Of a stretch of 64,000 nt of DNA, positions 1 through 8,327 are shown piece by piece (position 1 is the first letter of the stretch; every line of letters begins with the position of its first letter). Origin of the DNA: Neorhizobium sp. SOG26. GTDB taxonomy: Bacteria; Pseudomonadota; Alphaproteobacteria; Rhizobiales; Rhizobiaceae. The translations under genes were made by a program, and so were the position numbers. The stretch covers positions 3,056,001 through 3,120,000 of the forward strand of contig NZ_CP025512.1 of NCBI RefSeq assembly GCF_003491345.1, given 5' to 3'. Below the pieces are notes generated by a model. It worked only from the letters and a program-made list of their open reading frames with translations, was not told where the DNA came from and ran no database searches.

Positions 1-595
1 TGATCGAGTGAGCAATGTTCTGCAGCAGAACGGTCTTACCCGTCCGTGGTGGAGCGACGATCAGGCCACGCTGGCCCTTGCCGAGCGGTGCCACGAGATC
101 GATGACACGCGGCGAAAGATCGCGGGAGGTCGGAACCTCGAGCTCCATCTTGAAACGCTCATTCGGATAAAGCGGCGTCAGGTTGTCGAAATGAACCTTG
201 TGGCGGATTTTTTCCGGGTCATCGAAGTTGATCGTGTTGACCTTGAGAAGCGCAAAATAACGTTCGCCTTCCTTCGGGCCGCGGATCGGGCCTTCCACCG
301 TATCGCCGGTCTTCAGCGAGAAACGGCGGATTTGCGAGGGCGAAATGTAGATATCGTCCGGGCCCGGCAGGTAGTTGGCATTGGCCGAACGAAGGAAGCC
401 GAAGCCGTCCTGCAGTACTTCCACAACGCCTTCACCGATAATCTCCACATCCTGGCTCGCCAGAACCTTGAGGATCGCGAACATCAGCTCCTGCTTGCGC
501 ATCGTGCTGGCATTCTCGACCTCCAGCGATTCCGCGAAGGTCAGCAAATCGGTTGGAGATTTGCTTTTGAGTTCTTGAAGCTTCATTTCAGCCAT
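1..595 (-). CDS. rho: Transcription termination factor Rho, N-terminal part (cut by left edge)
   Basis: Rho is the hexameric RNA-dependent ATPase that ends transcription at Rho-dependent sites. The reading frame starts at ATG 595-593 and stays open to the window edge, so only about the first 198 residues are present. The start reads [18 protein letters not shown], the Rho N-terminal helical domain. The cold-shock-like RNA-binding domain follows (DGFGFLRS, then [18 protein letters not shown], a classic Rho signature). The last visible part is the Walker A loop APPRTGKT. It is the distal gene of a minus-strand group hemE-hemJ-rho, but 179 bp separate it from hemJ and it seems to have its own promoter (713-741). 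The identity is secure; the C-terminal ATPase core lies outside the window. Confidence 0.96.
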   Translation of the reverse strand, partial: MAEMKLQELKSKSPTDLLTFAESLEVENASTMRKQELMFAILKVLASQDVEIIGEGVVEVLQDGFGFLRSANANYLPGPDDIYISPSQIRRFSLKTGDTVEGPIRGPKEGERYFALLKVNTINFDDPEKIRHKVHFDNLTPLYPNERFKMELEVPTSRDLSPRVIDLVAPLGKGQRGLIVAPPRTGKTVLLQNIAHSI

Positions 596-712
596 GAAGG
601 GGACCACACAAGTATTTCGGGGAGATGTAGGCGTGAGGGTGAAATTCGCTACCGCGGAAGATGATCCGGGACGAGGGAAAATACACGCATGCCACGAGAT
701 GAGGTGGACGCA

Positions 713-741
713 AAATAGCGACTCACTTGAGACACCGCAAG
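713..741 (-). promoter_or_regulatory. Probable sigma-70 promoter of rho
   Basis: On the minus strand, CTTGCG (741-736) is followed after exactly 17 bp by CTATTT (718-713). The rhizobial housekeeping consensus is CTTGAC-N17-CTATAT, so the match is 4/6 and 5/6. It lies just upstream of rho and predicts a leader of about 110 nt. That length would suit the autogenous control known for rho in other bacteria. The assignment rests on motif match only. Confidence 0.5.
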
Positions 742-774
742 AGGCAATTGCAGGTCAGAGGACAAGAAACGGCG

Positions 775-1329
775 TCAGAACGGCTTCACGATCACCAGAA
801 TGACGATCAGGATCATCAAAAGCGTCGGCATTTCGTTCATCAGGCGCCAGTAGCGGGCGGTCTTGCGCGGACCATCGGCGGCAAAGCTGCGCACCGCCTT
901 GCTGAACAGCATGTGCACGCCGGTCAGCAACACCACGAGCAGGATCTTGGCGTGCAGCCATCCGCCCTGGAAACCATAGGCTTCGGAGGCGAGGTAAAGG
1001 CCGAGCAGCCAGGTGATCATCATCGCCGGGTTCATGATGATCTTCAGCAGTCGCTGCTCCATCATCTTGAAGGTTTCCGACTGGGCTGAACCGGGCTCGG
1101 CATCGGTGTGGTAGATGAACAGCCGCGGCATGTAGAGCATCCCGGCCATCCAGGAGATCACGGCGATCACGTGAAACGCCTTGATGTAGAGCAGGAAATT
1201 GTCCGGCTGCGCGAGATAGACGCAAAGCAGGATCGCCAGGAACACGCCGAGCGCCACGAAGGCTCTCAGCGCCGATTTGCGGCCGGCAACGGGTCCGGCC
1301 TGCTTGTTTTCCGGCTTCACGCCTTCCAT
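775..1329 (-). CDS. hemJ: Protoporphyrinogen IX oxidase HemJ
   Basis: HemJ is the membrane protoporphyrinogen oxidase that catalyses the penultimate step of haem synthesis in bacteria lacking HemG and HemY. The 184-residue protein has an N-terminal basic segment and about four to five hydrophobic helices. The family signature is seen around residues 50-70: [20 protein letters not shown], with the conserved His and Arg implicated in haem binding and catalysis. It starts inside the 3' end of hemE (13-bp overlap), so it is almost certainly translated from the hemE transcript. That fits both acting in the same pathway. Length and motifs are ordinary for the family. Confidence 0.93.
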   Translation of the reverse strand: MEGVKPENKQAGPVAGRKSALRAFVALGVFLAILLCVYLAQPDNFLLYIKAFHVIAVISWMAGMLYMPRLFIYHTDAEPGSAQSETFKMMEQRLLKIIMNPAMMITWLLGLYLASEAYGFQGGWLHAKILLVVLLTGVHMLFSKAVRSFAADGPRKTARYWRLMNEMPTLLMILIVILVIVKPF

Positions 1330-2351
1330 CCGCGCACCCGTTCGATCAGCCGCGTCACGTTATCCGGATCCGCTTCCGGCGTAATGCCATGACCGAGGTT
1401 GAAGATCAGCGGTCCTTGCCCCAACACCTGCAGGATCGCGTCAACGCCATCATCCAGCGACTTGCCGCCAGCGACGACACGCATCGGATCGAGGTTGCCC
1501 TGAACCGGCCCATCCTTCTGCAGTTCCTGCGCAAAGGAAAGCGGCACGGACCAGTCGAGCCCGATCGCATCCGCCCTGGTTTTCTGGCGGTAGGTCTTCA
1601 GGTTCAGCCCGGCACCCTTCGCAAAAGCGATGACCTTGGCGCCCGGCCGCGCCTGGCGCACGATCTCGATCATCCGCGCCACCGGCTTTGCGGCAAAAGC
1701 ATCAAACTCTGTTTCACCCAGCACGCCGGCCCAGGAATCGAAGATCTGCACGGCGTCGGCACCGGCATCGATCTGAGCAATCAGGTACTGCGCCGAAACT
1801 TCTGCCAGGAACGACAGGAGCTTTTCGAAAGCTTCCGGATGCCGATAGGCGAAAAGCCGCGCCGGCGCCTGGTCGCTCGTGCCGTGACCGGCGATCATAT
1901 AGGTCGCAACCGTCCAGGGAGCGCCACAGAAGCCCAAGAGGGTCGTTTCCTGGGGCAGCGCCCCCCGAAGCCGCCGAACCGTCTCCAGCACCGGCTGCAG
2001 GTGCGGCAGCACGCCATCGTCCTTCAGCGCCAGGATCTCGCTGACATCGATCGGGTCCATCTGCGGACCCTCTCCCTGCACGAAGCGGACATTACGCTTC
2101 AAGGCATCGGGAATGACGAGGATGTCGGAAAACAGGATAGCCGCATCAAAGCCATAACGCCGGATCGGCTGCAGCGTCACTTCGACGGCAAAGTCGGGGG
2201 TGTAGCAGAGATCAAGGAAACCACCGGCTTTGGCACGCGTTTCCCGGTACTCGGGCAGATAACGTCCCGCCTGCCTCATGAGCCAGATCGGTGGTGGCGA
2301 GACAGTCTTGCCTTCAAGGACGCTCAGGATCCTCCGGGGGGTGCCGGTCAA
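1317..2351 (-). CDS. hemE: Uroporphyrinogen decarboxylase
   Basis: HemE decarboxylates uroporphyrinogen III to coproporphyrinogen III in the cytoplasm. The characteristic N-terminal motif [17 protein letters not shown] carries the active-site arginines. The GFCGAPWT motif and the C-terminal [13 protein letters not shown] stretch are also present. I chose the TTG at 2351-2349 because an AGGGAGA ribosome-binding site precedes it at good spacing, and because the protein then begins [15 protein letters not shown] like its relatives (344 aa). A longer frame from a TTG at 2369 is possible but would place the start over that ribosome-binding site. The gene flanks the putative origin, as in Caulobacter, and overlaps hemJ. 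Confidence 0.95.
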   Translation of the reverse strand: MTGTPRRILSVLEGKTVSPPPIWLMRQAGRYLPEYRETRAKAGGFLDLCYTPDFAVEVTLQPIRRYGFDAAILFSDILVIPDALKRNVRFVQGEGPQMDPIDVSEILALKDDGVLPHLQPVLETVRRLRGALPQETTLLGFCGAPWTVATYMIAGHGTSDQAPARLFAYRHPEAFEKLLSFLAEVSAQYLIAQIDAGADAVQIFDSWAGVLGETEFDAFAAKPVARMIEIVRQARPGAKVIAFAKGAGLNLKTYRQKTRADAIGLDWSVPLSFAQELQKDGPVQGNLDPMRVVAGGKSLDDGVDAILQVLGQGPLIFNLGHGITPEADPDNVTRLIERVRGWKA

Positions 2352-2750
2352 TGGGTTCTCCCTAAACAAAGAAATGATTTTAAAAGAGTTTCTATTTCTT
2401 AGAGTCGGTGGGTAGCAAGGATTAAAGTCAAATCACAGGCACGCATCGAAACCGCTGGATATCCCGCAGATGCGCAGATCCAAATGCCGCCCTTTGCCGC
2501 ATCTGTGGATCATCGCGATTCTGCAAGCCAAATCAGCCACATCTTCCTCCGCAGGATCGGCGTTCGTCTGTGGATATTGGGTGGACGGTGATTCTCTTGT
2601 AGTGGTTATCCCCAGAGCCCACAACACGCTTGGAATCCTGTCCGGCTGATCACCGAATGTGGAAAACCCGGCAGTTTTCCCGACCCCCTCCGGCCGCAGC
2701 ACCCGGGTCGTCATTCTCTCCCCAGTTATCAACAAAGGACCAAAAACAGC
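2352..2750. other. Putative chromosomal origin of replication (oriC)
   Basis: This is the divergent intergenic stretch between hemE and ppsR (DUF299), about 400 bp with no credible gene. The hemE end is AT-rich (about 2361-2400), a candidate unwinding element. The rest carries DnaA-box-like 9-mers and four GANTC methylation sites (2402, 2517, 2590 and 2633). In Caulobacter and Rickettsia the origin lies beside hemE in the same conserved neighbourhood, and the S. meliloti origin has also been placed near hemE. A set of parS sites lies nearby. I could not compute GC skew, so the origin call is an inference from synteny plus motifs. Confidence 0.72.
2504..2734. other. Cluster of DnaA-box-like 9-mers
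   Basis: Five candidate boxes were compared with TTATNCACA or its relaxed form TTWTNCACA. They are 2504-2512 TGTGGATCA (reverse, one mismatch), 2569-2577 TGTGGATAT (reverse, one mismatch), 2606-2614 TTATCCCCA (one mismatch), 2658-2666 TGTGGAAAA (reverse of TTTTCCACA, full match to the relaxed form) and 2726-2734 TTATCAACA (one mismatch). No perfect TTATCCACA is present, which is usual for alphaproteobacterial origins with moderate or weak boxes. Confidence 0.6.
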
Positions 2751-3572
2751 GTGGAGAACAAAAGAAACTTCTTCCATCTGCACCTGATATCTGACTCAAC
2801 GGGCGAGACTCTCATTTCCGCCGGCCGCGCCGCAGCCGTGCAATTCCAGGGCTCGCTGCCGGTCGAACACGTCTATCCCCTGATCCGAAATCGCAAGCAG
2901 TTGCTGGCTGTTCTGGAAGCCGTGGATCGGGAACCTGGCATTGTTCTCTACACGCTTGTCGACGAGGAACTCGCAAGCCTCATCGATGAACGCTGCCGCG
3001 AGATAGGGCTGCCGAGCGTCAATGTTCTTGAGCCGGTGCTGACAGTTTTCCAGACCTATCTTGGCGCCTTGTCGCGCCGCCGGGTCGGCGCCCAGCACGC
3101 GCTCAATGCCGAATATTTCAAACGCATCGAAGCCCTGAACTTCACCATGGATCATGATGATGGGCAGATGCCGGAAGATTATGATGACGCCGATGTCGTG
3201 CTGATCGGCATCAGCCGCACCTCGAAAACGCCAACAAGCATCTACCTCGCCAACCGCGGCATCAAGACCGCCAATATCCCAATCGTGCCAGGCGTCGACC
3301 TGCCTGAGAGCCTGTACCGCGCCACCCATCCACTCATCGTCGGTCTGGTGGCAACGACAGATCGCATCAGCCAGGTGCGTGAGCATCGCGAGCTTGGCGT
3401 GACTCAAGGGTTTGACCGACGTCATTACACCGATCGTGCCACCATCCATGAAGAGCTGAAATACGCCCGCGCGCTCTGCGCCCGCCATAACTGGCCGATC
3501 ATCGACGTCACGCGGCGATCGATCGAGGAGACGGCGGCGGCGATCGTTGCACTGCGCCCGAAGCTGCGTTAA
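2751..3572 (+). CDS. Pyruvate phosphate dikinase / PEP synthase regulatory protein (DUF299)
   Basis: This family is a bifunctional ADP-dependent kinase and phosphorylase that inactivates or reactivates pyruvate,phosphate dikinase or PEP synthase by threonine phosphorylation. The 273-residue protein shows the N-terminal [14 protein letters not shown] motif and the P-loop-like [11 protein letters not shown] near residue 155. The C-terminal [12 protein letters not shown] motif is also typical. The GTG start at 2751 follows AAGGA about 11 bp upstream. The gene borders the putative origin and begins a plus-strand run with maf, aroE, coaE and dnaQ. Rhizobia usually possess PpdK, so PDRP is the likelier role. 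The target enzyme is not encoded in the window. Confidence 0.92.
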   Translation: MENKRNFFHLHLISDSTGETLISAGRAAAVQFQGSLPVEHVYPLIRNRKQLLAVLEAVDREPGIVLYTLVDEELASLIDERCREIGLPSVNVLEPVLTVFQTYLGALSRRRVGAQHALNAEYFKRIEALNFTMDHDDGQMPEDYDDADVVLIGISRTSKTPTSIYLANRGIKTANIPIVPGVDLPESLYRATHPLIVGLVATTDRISQVREHRELGVTQGFDRRHYTDRATIHEELKYARALCARHNWPIIDVTRRSIEETAAAIVALRPKLR

Positions 3573-3601
3573 GCCGATTCACCTGCTTTGGAGCTTTCCT
3601 C

Positions 3602-4210
3602 GTGTCCGTTTCTGCTGAACAAGTCCCCCTCGTTCTCGCGTCATCCAGCCCGTTTCGCCGCATGCTGATGCAGAATGCCGGACTGACGTTTCAGGCCCGG
3701 GCGGCGGACATCGACGAGCGCCGCATCGAGGCAGGGTTGGAAGGTGCAGCGCCCGATGAGGTGGCACTGACCCTCGCCGCCGCAAAGGCGATGGAAGTCA
3801 GCAACCATTTTCCAGATGCGATCGTCATCGGCTCGGACCAGACCATGTCGCTCGGCAAGCGTGTCTATCACAAGCCGAAGAGCCGTCAGGAGGCGAAGGA
3901 AAACCTCCTTTCTCTCTCCGGAAAAACGCATCGGCTGAACAGCGCGATTGCGTTGGCGCGTGGTGGCGATGTCCTTTGGGAGCATGTGTCGCATGCCGAT
4001 CTCACGGTGCGCACACTCAGTGAGGAGTATGTAGATCATTATCTCGATCGCGTTGGTGAAGCGGTTTTCAGCAGCGTTGGCGCCTACCAATTGGAGGGGG
4101 AGGGCATCCAGCTCTTCTCCCGGATCGATGGCGACTATTTCACCATTCTTGGCCTGCCCATGCTGCCTCTGCTGGAAAAGCTTCGCCAGTTAGGAGCCAT
4201 CCGTGGCTGA
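3602..4210 (+). CDS. Maf-family nucleotide pyrophosphatase (YceF-like)
   Basis: Maf proteins hydrolyse non-canonical or modified nucleoside triphosphates to monophosphates and act as house-cleaning enzymes. The start reads [19 protein letters not shown], the SxxR substrate motif. DERRIEAGL follows, and then IGSDQTMSL, whose Ser-Asp-Gln form resembles the 7-methyl-GTP pyrophosphatase (YceF) branch rather than the dTTP/UTP branch. It has 202 residues from a GTG start with GGAG seven bases upstream. It overlaps aroE by 8 bp, so the two are probably translationally coupled. The exact substrate cannot be fixed from the sequence. Confidence 0.9.
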   Translation: MSVSAEQVPLVLASSSPFRRMLMQNAGLTFQARAADIDERRIEAGLEGAAPDEVALTLAAAKAMEVSNHFPDAIVIGSDQTMSLGKRVYHKPKSRQEAKENLLSLSGKTHRLNSAIALARGGDVLWEHVSHADLTVRTLSEEYVDHYLDRVGEAVFSSVGAYQLEGEGIQLFSRIDGDYFTILGLPMLPLLEKLRQLGAIRG

Positions 4211-5060
4211 TTCACGTGAAACATTTGTGGTTAATGCTTTCGTAACGGGCTGGCCCGTCAAGCACTCACGCTCGCCATTGATCCACGGTCACTGGCTGAA
4301 GCAGCTCGGCATTGCCGGCAGCTATAGGGCAGAACCAGTTGCCGAGGATGCATTCGCTGCCTTCATCCAGAGCCTGAAAGACGGCAGGTCCAGTTATCGC
4401 GGCGGCAATGTTACCATTCCGCATAAGGAGCGCGCCTGCGCGCTGGCAGATCGCCTGGACGATCTGGCGGAAGAGCTGGGTGCCGCCAATACACTCTGGA
4501 TGGAGGAAGGTCGTCTCCATGCGACCAATACTGATGGCCATGGTTTTACCGCCAACCTCGACCATCAACATCCCGGCTGGGACAAGGCCGATCGCGCCGT
4601 GGTATTCGGGGCAGGCGGCGCCAGCCGCGCCGTCGTCCAATCGTTGCGCGATCGCGGCTTGAGCGAAATCTACGTCGTCAATCGCACGGTGTCGCGGGCA
4701 CAGGAACTGGCGGATCGTTTTGGCGCAAAGGTGACGGCGCATCCGACGGAAGCACTGGCTGAAGTCATGACCAGCGCTGGCCTTTTCGTGAACACGACCT
4801 CGCTTGGGATGGACGGTAGCGAAGCGCCACGGATCGATTTCAGCCGCCTGGCCGCTGGCGCGGTTGTCACCGACATTGTTTATGTACCCCTGAAAACGCC
4901 GCTCCTCCTCCAGGCTGAACAGCAGGGTTTCGCGACTGTCGATGGGCTCGGCATGTTGCTGCACCAGGCAGCGCCCGGTTTTGAAAAATGGTTCGGCCGC
5001 CGTCCGACCGTGGACGATACGCTGCGCAACCTCGTCATCGCCGACATGGACAAACACTGA
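4203..5060 (+). CDS. aroE: Shikimate dehydrogenase
   Basis: AroE reduces 3-dehydroshikimate to shikimate with NADPH in aromatic amino-acid synthesis. The protein (285 aa) has the substrate-binding [10 protein letters not shown] near the N-terminus, the catalytic lysine in [15 protein letters not shown], and the Rossmann loop GAGGASRAV. It begins at GTG 4203 inside the maf 3' end and shares ATGA with coaE at its own end. A parS-like palindrome is embedded in codons 2-7 (4208-4223). That spot uses the codons TCA and ACA, which are uncommon in this GC-rich gene set. Function is secure. Confidence 0.95.
   Translation: MADSRETFVVNAFVTGWPVKHSRSPLIHGHWLKQLGIAGSYRAEPVAEDAFAAFIQSLKDGRSSYRGGNVTIPHKERACALADRLDDLAEELGAANTLWMEEGRLHATNTDGHGFTANLDHQHPGWDKADRAVVFGAGGASRAVVQSLRDRGLSEIYVVNRTVSRAQELADRFGAKVTAHPTEALAEVMTSAGLFVNTTSLGMDGSEAPRIDFSRLAAGAVVTDIVYVPLKTPLLLQAEQQGFATVDGLGMLLHQAAPGFEKWFGRRPTVDDTLRNLVIADMDKH
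4208..4223. other. parS-like ParB-binding site 1 (15/16)
   Basis: TGATTCACGTGAAACA differs from the bacterial parS consensus TGTTTCACGTGAAACA at one position. It straddles the maf stop codon (the TGA is its first three bases) and the first codons of aroE. It is about 1.6 kb from the putative origin and contains the 14-mer GATTCACGTGAAAC shared by five sites in this window. Confidence 0.8.
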
Positions 5061-5665
5061 TGATCGTGATCGGCCTCACCGGCTCCATCGGCATGGGCAA
5101 ATCGACCACGGCCGAGATGTTCTCCGAGGAAGGCATACCGGTCAATGATGCCGATGCCGTGGTGCATGATCTTTATCGCACCGAAGCGGTTGAGCCTGTG
5201 GCCAAGGCTTTCCCCGGCACCGTCCGCGATGGCGTCATTGACCGCGGGGAGCTGTCGCGGCAACTCGCAGCCGCGCCTGAAAGGTTTCGCGAACTCGAGG
5301 CAATTGTTCATCCGCTGGTACGAGAGCGCGAAAAGCAGTTTCTCGAGCATCATCGAAAGCAGGGCCGTGACCTGGTGCTTCTCGATATCCCGCTGCTTTT
5401 CGAGGTGAAGGGCGAGGATCGCGTCGATGTGATCGTCGTCGTGACCTGTGATCCACAGATACAACGGGCGCGGGTGCTTGCACGGCCCGGCATGACGGGC
5501 GAGAAGTTGGACATGATTCTTTCCCGGCAGATCGCGGATGCGGAAAAGCGCCGGCGCGCCGACTTCATCATCGATACCGGCCTTGGACTTGAGGCAGCAC
5601 GGGAAAGGGTTCGGCAGGTCATTGCCGCAATCAGGTCCGGAACCATGGGCGACAATCATGCGTGA
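5060..5665 (+). CDS. coaE: Dephospho-CoA kinase
   Basis: CoaE phosphorylates the 3'-OH of dephospho-CoA, the last step of CoA synthesis. The P-loop is at the very start ([17 protein letters not shown]), followed by the conserved NDADAVVHDLY and the LDIPLLFE lid motif. The ATG at 5060 overlaps the aroE stop in an ATGA arrangement; a longer in-frame extension upstream has no family resemblance. The 201-residue length is normal. The 3' end overlaps dnaQ by 8 bp. Note that coaA, the first enzyme of the pathway, is also in the window, about 40 kb away. Confidence 0.95.
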   Translation: MIVIGLTGSIGMGKSTTAEMFSEEGIPVNDADAVVHDLYRTEAVEPVAKAFPGTVRDGVIDRGELSRQLAAAPERFRELEAIVHPLVREREKQFLEHHRKQGRDLVLLDIPLLFEVKGEDRVDVIVVVTCDPQIQRARVLARPGMTGEKLDMILSRQIADAEKRRRADFIIDTGLGLEAARERVRQVIAAIRSGTMGDNHA

Positions 5666-6377
5666 GATCATCTTCGATACGGAAACGACGGGTCTTGAAA
5701 CCAAGCTCGACCGCATCATCGAGATCGGCGGCGTCGAGCTCATCAACAACTTCCCGACCGGCAGGACGCTACATCTCTACATCAACCCGGGCGATCGCAA
5801 GGTTCACCCGGATGCGCTTGCCGTGCACGGCATTACCGATGAGTTCCTGAAGGACAAGCCAAGCTTCGCCGACGTCGTCCAGGAGATCATCGACTTCTTC
5901 GATGGCGCCAAGTGGATCGCTCATAACGCGACCTTCGACATGGGCTTCATCAACGCCGAGTTTGAACGCCTCGGCCTGCCGCCGGTGCAGTCGGACCGCG
6001 TCGTTGATACGCTCGCCATGGCGCGCCGCAAGCATCCGATGGGCCCGAACTCGCTCGATGCTCTGTGCCGTCGTTACGGCATCGACAATGCGCACCGCAC
6101 CAAGCACGGCGCGCTTCTCGACTCCGAACTTCTTGCCGAAGTCTACATCGAGATGACGGGTGGTCGCCAGGCAGCCTTCGGCCTGACCGACAACGATCGT
6201 TCATCGACCGTCATTTCCGTTGAAGAAACGGTGGTAACGATCAGCGGTCGTCCGCGTCCTCTCGCCCCGCGCCTCACACAGGCTGAACTTGAAGCCCACG
6301 CCGCGATGGTGGCGACGATGAAGGGCAAGTCCCTCTGGCTTCGTTATGACGAGGCACAACAAAAAAGCCCGGCATGA
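5658..6377 (+). CDS. dnaQ: DNA polymerase III epsilon subunit (proofreading exonuclease)
   Basis: Epsilon is the 3'-5' exonuclease of the replicative polymerase. The DEDDh exonuclease motifs are visible: Exo I IIFDTETTGLE (D7, E9), Exo II HNATFDMGF, and Exo III with H and D in the AHRTKHGALLDSELLAEVY region. The tail around residues 180-239 fits the clamp- and alpha-binding segment. The ATG at 5658 was chosen because translation from it starts directly at the exonuclease fold; an upstream extension would lie wholly inside coaE. It is the last gene of ppsR-maf-aroE-coaE-dnaQ and its stop codon is inside a terminator hairpin. Confidence 0.95.
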   Translation: MREIIFDTETTGLETKLDRIIEIGGVELINNFPTGRTLHLYINPGDRKVHPDALAVHGITDEFLKDKPSFADVVQEIIDFFDGAKWIAHNATFDMGFINAEFERLGLPPVQSDRVVDTLAMARRKHPMGPNSLDALCRRYGIDNAHRTKHGALLDSELLAEVYIEMTGGRQAAFGLTDNDRSSTVISVEETVVTISGRPRPLAPRLTQAELEAHAAMVATMKGKSLWLRYDEAQQKSPA

Positions 6378-6388
6378 CCGGGCTTTTT
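6361..6388. terminator. Bidirectional intrinsic terminator between dnaQ and secB
   Basis: AAAAAAGCCCGG, the loop CATGA, then CCGGGCTTTTTT form a stem with A-runs and T-runs on both sides. It serves the convergent dnaQ and secB. The dnaQ TGA (6375-6377) lies in the loop and the start of the second arm. Confidence 0.9.
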
Positions 6389-6408
6389 TTCTGTCGGAAA
6401 GGTCAGAG

Positions 6409-6885
6409 TTAGCTGTTGAGAGCCTGGACCTTGGCGCGGGCCTGTTCTTCGGCCATGCGCTGCGTGAACATCTGCGCGAAATCGATCGGGTCGATCATCA
6501 GCGGCGGGAAGCCGCCGTTGCGCGTCACGTCAGCCACGATCTGGCGCGCGAACGGGAACAGCAGGCGCGGGCATTCGATGAACAGCACCGGCAGCATATG
6601 TTCCTGAGGGAAACCTGCAATCCGGAAGACGCCGCCGTAAACCAGCTCGGCCGCGAATACGATCTTCTCGCCTTCGGTCGCCTTGGCTTCGAGCGTCAGG
6701 ACAACATCGAAATCCGTATCCGAAAGCGGATTGGCGTTGACGTTCACGTTGATGTTGATCGAAGGCGCCTTGTCACGCGACTGAAGTGAGCGAGGCGCAC
6801 CGGGATTCTCGAAGGAGAGATCCTTGGTGTACTGCGCCAGGATATTGATCGACGGCGCTACCGCCTGTGTCTGTTCGTCTGCCAT
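6409..6885 (-). CDS. secB: Protein-export chaperone SecB
   Basis: SecB is the tetrameric cytosolic chaperone that keeps preproteins unfolded and passes them to SecA. The 158-residue protein has the family core: [13 protein letters not shown], then [34 protein letters not shown], and [20 protein letters not shown]. The short helical tail [14 protein letters not shown] is also typical. It lies 75 bp downstream of fxsA on the same strand. TimA and SecB cluster near the origin in many alphaproteobacteria. Nothing unusual was seen. Confidence 0.96.
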   Translation of the reverse strand: MADEQTQAVAPSINILAQYTKDLSFENPGAPRSLQSRDKAPSININVNVNANPLSDTDFDVVLTLEAKATEGEKIVFAAELVYGGVFRIAGFPQEHMLPVLFIECPRLLFPFARQIVADVTRNGGFPPLMIDPIDFAQMFTQRMAEEQARAKVQALNS

Positions 6886-6960
6886 GAAGATTTCCTCGAA
6901 CCTTGGAGTTGCTTGGCCTCTAACACTGACGAGCAGGGAGATTCAAGGCTTAATGGCTTT

Positions 6961-7506
6961 TCAGGACTTGTTGTTTCCGTTCGGGCCGATCCACGGCGAA
7001 GATGGATTGCCGCGATTGCCCGGCTCTTCCCGGTGAAAATCCTCCTCGTCGAGATCGACTACCTGACCGCCCGGATTGCCCGGACGGACGGGGCCTCCCG
7101 GCTGTCTTGTGTGACTTTCGTAACGATACGTCTGGCTACTGCCTGACCGCACCACCACGACGCGGCGGCCGACAAGCTTCCAGATCGCGCGTCGGATGGA
7201 GGGAATGAACAGCGCGATCCCGACGATGTCGGTCAGGAAGCCGGGAAGCAGCAGAAGGATGCCGGCCACCACAATCATTGCGCCATCGACAAGCGCCAGG
7301 CCCGGCACGCGTCCTTCGCGGCTTTCGGTCGAGATCTTCTGAAGGATATGCATGCCCTGGCTTCTGAGCAGGATCGTACCCAGCACCGCCGTGCCAATCA
7401 CCAGCCCAAGCGTCCACCACAGGCCGAATGTGCGGCCCACCAGAACAAATCCGGCAATCTCGGCAAGTGGCCAGAGCAGAAGAAGCGGAAGAAAGAAGAG
7501 GCGCAT
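6961..7506 (-). CDS. fxsA: FxsA family membrane protein
   Basis: FxsA is a small inner-membrane protein named for suppressing F exclusion of phage T7 in E. coli; its normal role is unknown. The sequence (181 aa) shows three to four hydrophobic segments: FFLPLLLLWPLAEIAGFVLV at the N-terminus, then WWTLGLVIGTAVLGTILLRSQG, and AMIVVAGILLLLPGFLTDIVG, the FxsA hallmark. A polar Gly/Pro/Arg-rich tail (about residues 130-181) is longer than in E. coli. It is divergent from timA and upstream of secB. Confidence 0.88.
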   Translation of the reverse strand: MRLFFLPLLLLWPLAEIAGFVLVGRTFGLWWTLGLVIGTAVLGTILLRSQGMHILQKISTESREGRVPGLALVDGAMIVVAGILLLLPGFLTDIVGIALFIPSIRRAIWKLVGRRVVVVRSGSSQTYRYESHTRQPGGPVRPGNPGGQVVDLDEEDFHREEPGNRGNPSSPWIGPNGNNKS

Positions 7507-7560
7507 GATCTATTCCCTGCTTGATCGAGCCCGGCGACCGTTGCGCTGACGCCTTCGCTA

Positions 7561-7589
7561 TTTGAATGATGAACGGATGCGGACTATAT
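7561..7589 (+). promoter_or_regulatory. Probable sigma-70 promoter of the timA-mltA-smr-xre operon
   Basis: TTTGAA (7561-7566), a 17-bp spacer, and CTATAT (7584-7589) match the rhizobial CTTGAC-N17-CTATAT consensus at 4/6 and 6/6. The predicted transcript starts about 35 bp before the timA ATG. It lies in the fxsA/timA divergent gap. Confidence 0.6.
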
Positions 7590-7631
7590 GAGAAGCTGCA
7601 ACAAAAAATTAAACGGCAATTGCGGGTTAAG

Positions 7632-8327
7632 ATGGGTTCCAACGACTTGATAACGCTTTTTTTCCTCGTCGCCGCAGTGCTGATCTTCCTGCAATTGCGC
7701 AGCGTGCTCGGACGGCGGACCGGTAACGAAAAGCCACCGTTCGATCCCTACAGCCCGCGCGACGTCATGAAGAACCCTGCAGACGACGGCAAGGTGGTGA
7801 CGCTTCCGCGCCGCGATGTGCAGGACGACGAGCAGCGTTATGCCGATATCGACGCGGTGGCCAAGCCTGATACGCAGCTCAATACGGCCCTTCGCGATCT
7901 CCTGAAGTCGGACCCGTCATTCAGCCCCAAGGAATTCCTGAACGGCGCCAAGATGGCCTATGAGATGATCGTCATGGCCTTTGCCGATGGCGACCGAAAG
8001 ACACTGAAGGGCCTGCTTTCCAAGGAAGTCTTTGAAGGTTTCGATGCAGCGATCACCGAACGCGAAGCCCGCGGCGAAGTCGTCAAATCCACCTTCGTTG
8101 GCATCGACAAGGCAGATATCACCCATGCGCTGGTCAAGGGCTCGGAAGCCCAGGTAACGGTGCGCATCGTCAGCCAGTTGATCTCTGCCACCTTCGACAA
8201 GGCCGGCGCGATTATCGACGGCGACCAGGAAACGGTGGCCGAGGTCATCGATATCTGGACCTTTGCCCGTGACACGCGCTCGCGCGATCCGAACTGGAAG
8301 CTGATCGCCACCGAATCCGAGCAATGA
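7632..8327 (+). CDS. Tim44-domain protein TimA
   Basis: Bacterial Tim44-like proteins (TimA) are membrane-anchored relatives of the mitochondrial import motor subunit Tim44; their bacterial role is not well defined. The start at ATG 7632 gives 231 residues beginning MGSNDLITLFFLVAAVLIFL, a single N-terminal membrane helix. A charged linker (about residues 30-85) and the Tim44 domain (about 95-230) follow, with LNGAKMAYEMIVMAFADGD and VDIWTFARDTRSRDPNWKL-type motifs at its two ends. It has a strong promoter and ATGA overlap with mltA. Longer starts upstream fall inside the promoter region and are unlikely. Confidence 0.88.
   Translation: MGSNDLITLFFLVAAVLIFLQLRSVLGRRTGNEKPPFDPYSPRDVMKNPADDGKVVTLPRRDVQDDEQRYADIDAVAKPDTQLNTALRDLLKSDPSFSPKEFLNGAKMAYEMIVMAFADGDRKTLKGLLSKEVFEGFDAAITEREARGEVVKSTFVGIDKADITHALVKGSEAQVTVRIVSQLISATFDKAGAIIDGDQETVAEVIDIWTFARDTRSRDPNWKLIATESEQ

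Noticed and set aside
1163..1178. parS-like GCGATCACGTGAAACG inside hemJ
   Set aside because: Only about 11 of 16 positions match, and the bases encode the conserved Phe-His-Val of HemJ, so protein constraint explains it.
1389..2402. Long plus-strand frame of about 337 codons opposite hemE
   Set aside because: It is the antisense shadow of hemE with no family resemblance. Many similar GC-rich antisense frames (for example opposite addA, addB, divL, ahcY and glcB) were dropped for the same reason.
2433..2783. Minus-strand frame of 116 codons across the oriC region
   Set aside because: No recognisable motif; it spans DnaA-like boxes and the start of ppsR. The noncoding origin explanation is better.
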